DNA of 5,689 nt from Gemmatimonadota bacterium (GTDB lineage Bacteria; Gemmatimonadota; Gemmatimonadetes; Longimicrobiales; UBA6960). A model generated the notes under the pieces. It was given only the letters and a program-made list of their open reading frames with translations, did not search any database and was not told the origin of the DNA. The stretch lies in assembly GCA_019347995.1 (NCBI GenBank), contig JAHWKH010000178.1:1-5689 (forward strand). Reading direction: 5' to 3'. The position numbers were made by a program, and so were the translations under genes. This document shows positions 1 to 4,144 of the stretch, one piece after another; position 1 is the first letter of the stretch, and each line of letters begins with the position of its first letter.

Positions 1-2
1 CC

Positions 3-1574
3 GATCTCGTCCCCTCGCCCGACGGCCGCTGGGTCGCGTTCGCCGAGGCGTTCAACGTCTATCTGGCCCCCATGCCGGAGGCCGTGGCCGACGAGCTCCC
101 GCCGCGCATCGACAAGAGGGAGGATCCCGCGGTCCGGCGGCTCACGCTCGAGGGCGGCCTGTACCCGCGCTGGCGGGACGATGGCCTCGTCGAGTACGGA
201 AGCGGCACCCGCTACTATCGCCACGATCCGGCGAGCGGGCGGACGGATACCGCCCGCATCGAGCTGGAGGTGCCCCGGGCGATCCCATCGGGCATCCTCG
301 CGCTCACCGGAGCGCGCATCCTGCCCATGAACGGCAGTGCCGTCGTCGAGGACGGCACGATCGTGCTGCGGGCCGGACGCATCGCGTGCGTCGGCGCCTG
401 CGAGACCGGGGGCGCCGACCGGGTGATCGACGTTCGCGGGACGACGATCATGCCCGGCATCGTCGACCCCCACGCCCACCACCACCGCGAGCACTCGGGC
501 ATGCTGCCGAGGCGGAACTTCGAGGCGGCGGCCTACCTGGCCTACGGCGTCACGACCACCATGGATCCCATCGGCTGGTCGCCGGCGGTCTTTCCCGAGG
601 CCGAGATGATCGAGGCCGGGCTCACGGTGGGCCCGCGCGTGTTCAGCACCGGCGAGAACATGTCGGCTGGCGACCGCGCGCGCTCCAATGAGATCGGCAG
701 CTACCAGGACGCGCTGCACGAGATCAACCGGCTCGTGGACTGGGGCGCCGTGGCCATCAAGCAGTACGGCCAGCCCCACCGCGCGCAGCGGCAGTGGATC
801 GCCGACATCGCCCGCGAGAAGAGCGTGATGCTGACCGGCGAAGGCTCGGACCTGGCCTACAACGTGGGCACCACGCTCGACGGGCAGACCGGCTGGGAGC
901 ACCCCATGAGCTACGTGCCCCTCTACGGGGACGTGGCCGAGTTCTTCGGACGGGCCGAGGCCACGTACTCCCCCACCTTCGTGGTGGGCGGCGCTTCGGC
1001 CTGGAACGAGGAGTACTTCTGGCAGGTCGAGGACCAGTGGAAGGACGATAAGCAGCGGCGCTGGCTGCCGTGGCGTCACCTGATCCCTCCCACCCGCCGG
1101 CGGGTGCTGCGCCCCGAGACCGACTACACCTTTCCGTTCATCGCCATGGGCATGGCCGACATCATCGAGCGAGGCGGGCACGGCGCCATCGGCTCGCACG
1201 GCCAGCACCATGGAATCGGGTCGCATTGGGAGATGTGGATGGTGGCGAGCGCCATGGATCCCATGGCCACGCTGGAGGTCGCCACCATGCACGGGGCGCG
1301 CTACCTCGGGATGCAGGAGGATCTCGGCTCCCTCGAGCTCGGCAAGCTCGCCGACCTCCTCGTCCTCGAGTCGAACCCGCTGGACGACATCCGCAACACG
1401 GCCGACATCCGCTGGGTCATGAAGGCGGGGTCCCTCTACGACGCCGACACCCTCGACGAGATCTGGCCGACCCCGCGTCCCTACGGCCCCTACCCGTGGG
1501 TGGACGAGGACATGCTCCGCGACGACGACCGGCCGCTGGAGTGGTGGGACGCAAGGAGGCCCGGAGGCCGGTAG
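3..1574 (+). CDS. TolB-propeller/amidohydrolase family protein, 5' partial
   Basis: This is the C-terminal part of a metal-dependent hydrolase; the reading frame is open to the left edge, so the start is missing. The first residues (S-P-D-G-R-W-V-A-F) are a typical TolB/PD40 beta-propeller blade motif. The amidohydrolase begins at about base 300 (I-L-A-L-T-G-A-R-I-L). Counting from the internal Met at base 72, the metal-binding D-P-H-A-H lies at residues 132-136 (H134, H136). Other likely active-site residues are K230 in V-A-I-K-Q-Y, the E-G-S-D stretch near 257 and H277 in W-E-H-P. The barrel closes with G-S-H-G-Q near 374-378, followed by the usual return to the small beta domain (G-S-L-E-L-G-K-L-A-D-L-L-V-L, 419-432). 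Family members are usually about 1000 residues and exported, and act on C-N bonds of amides or cyclic amides; some are annotated as peptidases. The substrate cannot be told from sequence. Family assignment is firm. Confidence 0.88.
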   Translation, partial: DLVPSPDGRWVAFAEAFNVYLAPMPEAVADELPPRIDKREDPAVRRLTLEGGLYPRWRDDGLVEYGSGTRYYRHDPASGRTDTARIELEVPRAIPSGILALTGARILPMNGSAVVEDGTIVLRAGRIACVGACETGGADRVIDVRGTTIMPGIVDPHAHHHREHSGMLPRRNFEAAAYLAYGVTTTMDPIGWSPAVFPEAEMIEAGLTVGPRVFSTGENMSAGDRARSNEIGSYQDALHEINRLVDWGAVAIKQYGQPHRAQRQWIADIAREKSVMLTGEGSDLAYNVGTTLDGQTGWEHPMSYVPLYGDVAEFFGRAEATYSPTFVVGGASAWNEEYFWQVEDQWKDDKQRRWLPWRHLIPPTRRRVLRPETDYTFPFIAMGMADIIERGGHGAIGSHGQHHGIGSHWEMWMVASAMDPMATLEVATMHGARYLGMQEDLGSLELGKLADLLVLESNPLDDIRNTADIRWVMKAGSLYDADTLDEIWPTPRPYGPYPWVDEDMLRDDDRPLEWWDARRPGGR

Positions 1575-1581
1575 GACGCGC

Positions 1582-1592
1582 GGGGGGGGGGG
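1582..1592. repeat. Homopolymer of 11 G
   Basis: Eleven consecutive G lie 7 bases after the amidohydrolase stop codon (TAG, 1572-1574). The tract is outside any supported coding frame, so a length change would not alter a protein. It is a likely place for sequencing or assembly length errors, and in principle for slipped-strand variation in the spacer upstream of the ferritin-like gene. Confidence 0.9.
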
Positions 1593-1611
1593 CGCCGATC
1601 CGCCCACGTGG

Positions 1612-1637
1612 CCCGGCCCGCGTCCTGCCTGGCCGGG
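1612..1637. terminator. Inverted repeat downstream of the amidohydrolase gene, possible terminator
   Basis: Perfect 7-base arms CCCGGCC (1612-1618) and GGCCGGG (1631-1637) enclose a 12-base loop in the 128-base spacer between the amidohydrolase and the ferritin-like gene. There is no T-tract after it, and such repeats arise easily in GC-rich DNA, so a terminator role is only possible. I see no convincing -35/-10 pair in this spacer. Confidence 0.25.
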
Positions 1638-1691
1638 AACGCTTGTTGCGACCATGGGCGGGGGAGCCACCATCCGTCCACGGTCCGTACC

Positions 1692-1696
1692 AGGAG
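1692..1696 (+). promoter_or_regulatory. Ribosome binding site of the ferritin-like gene
   Basis: AGGAG lies six bases before the ATG at 1703. It fixes the start there, although the frame is open far upstream into the amidohydrolase gene. Confidence 0.8.
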
Positions 1697-1702
1697 TCCG
1701 CC

Positions 1703-2677
1703 ATGCCCGCCGACATCCACGAGCAGATCACCAAGTACCTCACCGACGCCCATTCCATCGAGGAGCAGGCGCTGGCGCAGCTCCGCACCGCGCCCGACAT
1801 CGCCCGCGACCCCGAGTTCGCCCGCATGCTGCGCGAGCACCTCGGCGAGACGGAAGGACACGAGAGGCGCGTGCGCGCGCTCCTGGAGGCTCGTGGAGCG
1901 TCCACGTCGAAGGCGAAGGACGCGCTGATGAAGGCGGGCGGGAAGGGCTTCGTCCTCTTCGCCCGCTCCCAGACCGACACCACCGGCAAGCTTGCCGCTC
2001 ACGCCCTCTCCTACGAGGCGCTGGAGTGGGCGTCCTACGACCTGCTGGCCCGCACGGCCGACGCCGCCGGCGAGACGGACGTCGCGGAGGAGGCCCGGGC
2101 CATCCGCGAGGAGGAGCGCGCCATGATGGAGCGGATCGAGGGCGTCTTCGACCGCACGGTGAGCGCCGCGCTCGCGGAGGTGGTCACCGACGACCTGCAG
2201 GGCCACCTCCACCGCTATCTCGCCGACGCCCACGCCATCGAGGCCCAGTCGATCCAGCTCCTGGAATCCGGCAAGGAGATGGTCGACGACGCCCCGGAGC
2301 TGGCGGCGCTCATGGCCGAGCACCTCGCGGAGTCGCGCGAACAGCAGGATGCGCTGGAGGAGCGCCTGGGCGCCCGCGGCGAGGCCAGCTCCGTCCTGAA
2401 GGACGCCGCGATGCGGCTCGGAGCCCTCAACTGGGGCATGTTCTTCCAGGCGCATCCGGACACGCCGGGCAAGCTGGCGGCGTTCGCCTACGCCTTCGAG
2501 CACCTCGAGATCGGCGGCTACGAGCAGCTCCGCCGGGTGGCGGAGCGGGCAGGCGACCAGGAGACCGTGGCGGTGGCGAGGCGCATCCTCGCCGAGGAGC
2601 GGAAGGCGGCGGAGAGGATCCGCGGCGTCTTCGGCGCCGCCCTGGGCGCGTCGCTGGCCGAGCAGGCCCGGGCGTAG
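1703..2677 (+). CDS. Tandem-duplicated ferritin-like (YciE/DUF892-type) protein
   Basis: A 324-residue cytoplasmic protein with no signal peptide, made of two copies of a ~160-residue four-helix ferritin-like domain. The copies align with an offset of 160-161: Y-L-T-D-A-H-S-I-E (12-20) with Y-L-A-D-A-H-A-I-E (172-180); E-H-L-G-E-T (45-50) with E-H-L-A-E-S (206-211); Y-E-A-L-E (104-108) with F-E-H-L-E (265-269); E-E-E-R (136-139) with A-E-E-R (297-300). The repeated Glu residues on four helices are the expected di-metal ligands. H53 of copy one is Q214 in copy two, so the second site may bind metal differently. DUF892 proteins are usually single-domain (~160-170 aa) and associated with stress responses, but their exact activity is poorly known. 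ATG 1703 is chosen because of the AGGAG before it and because domain one begins there. The gene follows the amidohydrolase on the same strand with a 128-base gap, so linkage in one operon is uncertain. Confidence 0.82.
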   Translation: MPADIHEQITKYLTDAHSIEEQALAQLRTAPDIARDPEFARMLREHLGETEGHERRVRALLEARGASTSKAKDALMKAGGKGFVLFARSQTDTTGKLAAHALSYEALEWASYDLLARTADAAGETDVAEEARAIREEERAMMERIEGVFDRTVSAALAEVVTDDLQGHLHRYLADAHAIEAQSIQLLESGKEMVDDAPELAALMAEHLAESREQQDALEERLGARGEASSVLKDAAMRLGALNWGMFFQAHPDTPGKLAAFAYAFEHLEIGGYEQLRRVAERAGDQETVAVARRILAEERKAAERIRGVFGAALGASLAEQARA

Positions 2678-2683
2678 CCCGGG
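2667..2683. repeat. Perfect inverted repeat across the stop codon
   Basis: CCCGGGC (2667-2673), loop GTA, GCCCGGG (2677-2683). This 7-bp stem spans the TAG of the ferritin-like gene and precedes the larger hairpin at 2699-2728. It may help transcription termination or protect the 3' end of the transcript. There is no T-tract. Confidence 0.5.
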
Positions 2684-2698
2684 GGCGTCCGGCGGAAC

Positions 2699-2728
2699 GG
2701 GGCGCCGGGGACCCTCCCCCGACGCCCC
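2699..2728. terminator. Hairpin between convergent genes, probable bidirectional terminator
   Basis: Arms GGGGCGCCGGGG (2699-2710) and CCCCGACGCCCC (2717-2728) pair over 12 positions with one C-A mismatch and a six-base loop. It sits centrally in the 70-base spacer where the ferritin-like gene (plus) and the secreted-protein gene (minus) meet tail to tail, the usual place for a shared terminator. No T-tract follows on either strand, so it is not a canonical Rho-independent terminator. Confidence 0.5.
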
Positions 2729-2747
2729 CTCCGGCCGGGACCGCCGC

Positions 2748-3296
2748 CTACCGTGGCCGCGGCACCGTCGGCACCATGATGTGCGCGTACGGCGTGCCCT
2801 TCCACATGACGAAGGGACCGCCGCTGTCCGGGTCGGTGGAGAGCCCCTCCAGCGCGGCGGCGTCCGACGTGACGATCATGATGTGGGGATCGCCCGATTG
2901 AATCCACGCGTTGTCCGCGGTCGGAGCGGTGGCGTACGGGTCGACGTTGCTGACGGGCATGTCGCCCTGGAGCATGTAGGCGATCCCGATGCCCGAGATG
3001 CGGGGTGCGCGCTGGTTCATCAACGCGTCGATCAGCTCGCGCCACGCCGCGTCCAGGCACATGGGCGCGTTGTTCGGCACGTCGGGATCGTCGGGTATGC
3101 AGACGAAGCCGTTGGTGCCCTCGCGCAGCATCTCACCGGTGGGCAGCATCACGGCGGCGTGGGCGGCCACCGACGCGGGCGCCGCGCTCAGGGCGCTCCG
3201 GATCGACGCCTGCGTGTCGCCACCGTTGCTCTGCGCAGCGAGGGGGGTCGAGGGAAGGACGAGGAGAAGCGCGAGTGGGAGCCTGGTGCGAAACAT
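2748..3296 (-). CDS. Secreted protein of unknown function
   Basis: A 182-residue protein with a clear Sec signal peptide: M-F-R-T-R-L, then a leucine-rich core (L7-L14), and probable cleavage after L-A-A at 19-21, before Q22. There is no lipobox cysteine, so it should be periplasmic or exterior. The mature part has two cysteines (C66 in G-F-V-C-I-P-D-D and C80 in A-P-M-C-L-D) close enough to form a disulfide. It also has a motif G-I-A-Y-M-L-Q-G-D (104-112) and a conserved-looking C-terminal block G-G-P-F-V-M-W-K-G-T-P-Y-A-H-I-M-V-P (159-176). I recall similar unnamed secreted proteins but no domain name or function. The start is set by the signal peptide and by GGAGG at 3301-3305, four bases upstream; the frame is open further up, but that extension overlaps tetR and would bury the signal peptide. 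A TetR-type dyad lies 63 bases upstream of the ATG, so it is probably a repressor target. Confidence 0.8.
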   Translation of the reverse strand: MFRTRLPLALLLVLPSTPLAAQSNGGDTQASIRSALSAAPASVAAHAAVMLPTGEMLREGTNGFVCIPDDPDVPNNAPMCLDAAWRELIDALMNQRAPRISGIGIAYMLQGDMPVSNVDPYATAPTADNAWIQSGDPHIMIVTSDAAALEGLSTDPDSGGPFVMWKGTPYAHIMVPTVPRPR

Positions 3297-3300
3297 GGAG

Positions 3301-3305
3301 CCTCC
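3301..3305 (-). promoter_or_regulatory. Ribosome binding site of the secreted-protein gene
   Basis: On the minus strand GGAGG precedes the ATG (3296) by four bases. It decides between this start and the longer open frame that would begin at 3485 inside tetR. Confidence 0.75.
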
Positions 3306-3359
3306 GCTGTGAAAGGACCGGCCGCCGACGCTAGGCGACTCGCGACCGGACGTACGGAG

Positions 3360-3375
3360 TAGACCGACCGGTCTA
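3360..3375. promoter_or_regulatory. TetR-type operator upstream of the secreted-protein gene
   Basis: TAGACCG-AC-CGGTCTA is a 16-bp dyad with perfect 7-base arms and a two-base spacer. It lies in the 97-base spacer between the tetR stop (3394) and the secreted-protein start (3296). It shares 14 of 16 positions with the dyad at 3989-4004, and the match continues for three more bases (TTC). Its size and symmetry fit binding by a TetR-family dimer, and the TAGACC half-site resembles those I associate with NemR/AcuR-like repressors. That the adjacent TetR protein binds it is inference, strongly favoured by the duplicate site in front of tetR. Confidence 0.75.
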
Positions 3376-3393
3376 TTCCGGGGCACAAAAAAA

Positions 3394-3975
3394 TCATCCG
3401 GCCCGCAAGGCGGCGCGGAAGTAGAAGTCGAGCATCGTCTCCAGCGGCGCCGGATCGCGACGCAGGCGCGTCCGCAGCGCGGCACCCTCCCAGCAATCGA
3501 CGAGGAGATCGGCCAGCCGCTGCGGATCGGATTCCGCGGGGAGCTCGCCCCGGCTCCGCGCTTCCTCCAGGCACCCCGCGATGCGGCCGGAGATGGTGGA
3601 GAGACAGCCTTCGATCTTCCAGCGGAAGGCCTCGCTCACGCCCGAGAGCTCCTGGCCCAGCCCGCCCAGGAGACAGCCCAGGTATCCCTCGCCGGCGTAC
3701 TTCTCCCGCGTCGCCAGGAAGAAGTGACGCACCCGCTCCAGCGGAGGGCTCGCCCGGTCCAGCAGCGCGGCGTCCAGGCCTTCGTGCACGTGGTCCATGT
3801 ACAGGTCCACGACCTGGAGGGCGAAGTCCTCCTTTCCCTCGAAATGGTGATAGAACGAGCCCTTCGGAACTCCGGTCTCGTCCAGGATGGCCTGGATCCC
3901 CAGATCGTTGTAGCCGTGCCGGAGGAGCATGGTGAGCCCGGCGTCGAGAAGGCGTGACTTCGTTGGATGCGGCAT
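3394..3975 (-). CDS. TetR/AcrR family transcriptional repressor, NemR/AcuR-like
   Basis: A 193-residue one-component regulator, normal length for the family. The N-terminal helix-turn-helix is clear: L-D-A-G-L-T-M-L-L-R-H-G-Y (10-22), the recognition region I-L-D-E-T-G-V-P-K-G-S-F-Y-H-H-F (30-45), then K48-E49. The C-terminal ligand domain contains G-C-L-L-G-G-L-G-Q-E-L (100-110), a hallmark of the branch that includes E. coli NemR (bleach and electrophile sensor) and AcuR-like repressors. C101 aligns with the redox-active Cys106 of NemR by my by-eye alignment, and R170 falls where NemR has Lys175. Three more cysteines are present (C124, C135, C161). ATG 3975 is supported by GGAG at 3980-3983. 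A dyad 13 bases upstream of the start codon predicts autorepression, and the matching site beyond its 3' end marks the next gene as a target. The family call is firm; the inducer is unknown. Confidence 0.92.
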   Translation of the reverse strand: MPHPTKSRLLDAGLTMLLRHGYNDLGIQAILDETGVPKGSFYHHFEGKEDFALQVVDLYMDHVHEGLDAALLDRASPPLERVRHFFLATREKYAGEGYLGCLLGGLGQELSGVSEAFRWKIEGCLSTISGRIAGCLEEARSRGELPAESDPQRLADLLVDCWEGAALRTRLRRDPAPLETMLDFYFRAALRAG

Positions 3976-3979
3976 CGTG

Positions 3980-3983
3980 CTCC
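3980..3983 (-). promoter_or_regulatory. Ribosome binding site of tetR
   Basis: GGAG on the minus strand, four bases before the ATG at 3975. It lies between the operator and the start codon, so the operator must overlap the promoter or the very start of the transcript. Confidence 0.6.
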
Positions 3984-3988
3984 GGGTC

Positions 3989-4004
3989 TGGACCGATCGG
4001 TCTA
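3989..4004. promoter_or_regulatory. TetR-type operator in front of tetR
   Basis: TGGACCG-AT-CGGTCTA is a 16-bp dyad whose central 12 bases (GACCGATCGGTC, 3991-4002) are a perfect palindrome. It lies 13 bases upstream of the tetR start codon and 140 bases upstream of the divergent symporter. It differs from the site at 3360-3375 at only two positions, and both continue with TTC. An extra GGTC at 3985-3988 forms a second small dyad (GGTC-TG-GACC) overlapping the left arm. Autorepression of tetR is the simplest reading; control of the symporter as well is possible. Confidence 0.78.
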
Positions 4005-4144
4005 TTCTCTCTTAGATACGTGCTGCCCTGCGTCCCGTCAACGGTGCGGCGCGCTCGCCCGGCGCCGGGGAAAAAGGTTGGTCCCTCGCCCGCGTCTCCC
4101 TTACCCTCGGGGATGCCACGCCCCGAGACACGTCCCCCAGAGGC
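4005..4144. other. Divergent spacer and symporter leader with GC palindromes
   Basis: No gene is supported here. It should hold the symporter promoter, but I see no convincing -35/-10 pair (TAGATA at 4013-4018 is an isolated -10-like match). It contains a perfect 12-base palindrome CCCGGCGCCGGG (4058-4069) and a 7-bp stem, CTCGGGG (4106-4112) with CCCCGAG (4121-4127) around an eight-base loop. The second hairpin ends 17 bases before the symporter start codon. Either could affect transcription or translation of the symporter, or be chance in GC-rich DNA. Confidence 0.45.

Noticed and set aside
1604..1611. Palindrome CCACGTGG in the spacer before the ferritin-like gene
   Set aside because: Eight bases, single copy and no matching regulator nearby; expected by chance in GC-rich sequence.
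1070..1702. Upstream extension of the ferritin-like frame into the amidohydrolase gene
   Set aside because: The extension overlaps a firmly identified gene, has Arg/His/Pro-rich shadow composition, and the real start at 1703 has AGGAG six bases before it.
1490..2503. Minus-strand open frame opposite the ferritin-like gene
   Set aside because: The plus-strand protein has clear duplicated ferritin-like motifs and a good ribosome site; the antisense translation is low-complexity Arg/Gly/Leu-rich sequence with no family resemblance.
3387..3410. Run of seven T (minus strand) right after the tetR stop, as an intrinsic terminator
   Set aside because: The only hairpin before it is CCGC-CTT-GCGG, four base pairs, separated from the T run by about ten bases; too weak to call.
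3297..3485. Longer start for the secreted protein
   Set aside because: It would overlap the end of tetR, place 63 Arg-rich residues before the signal peptide, and ignore GGAGG at 3301-3305.
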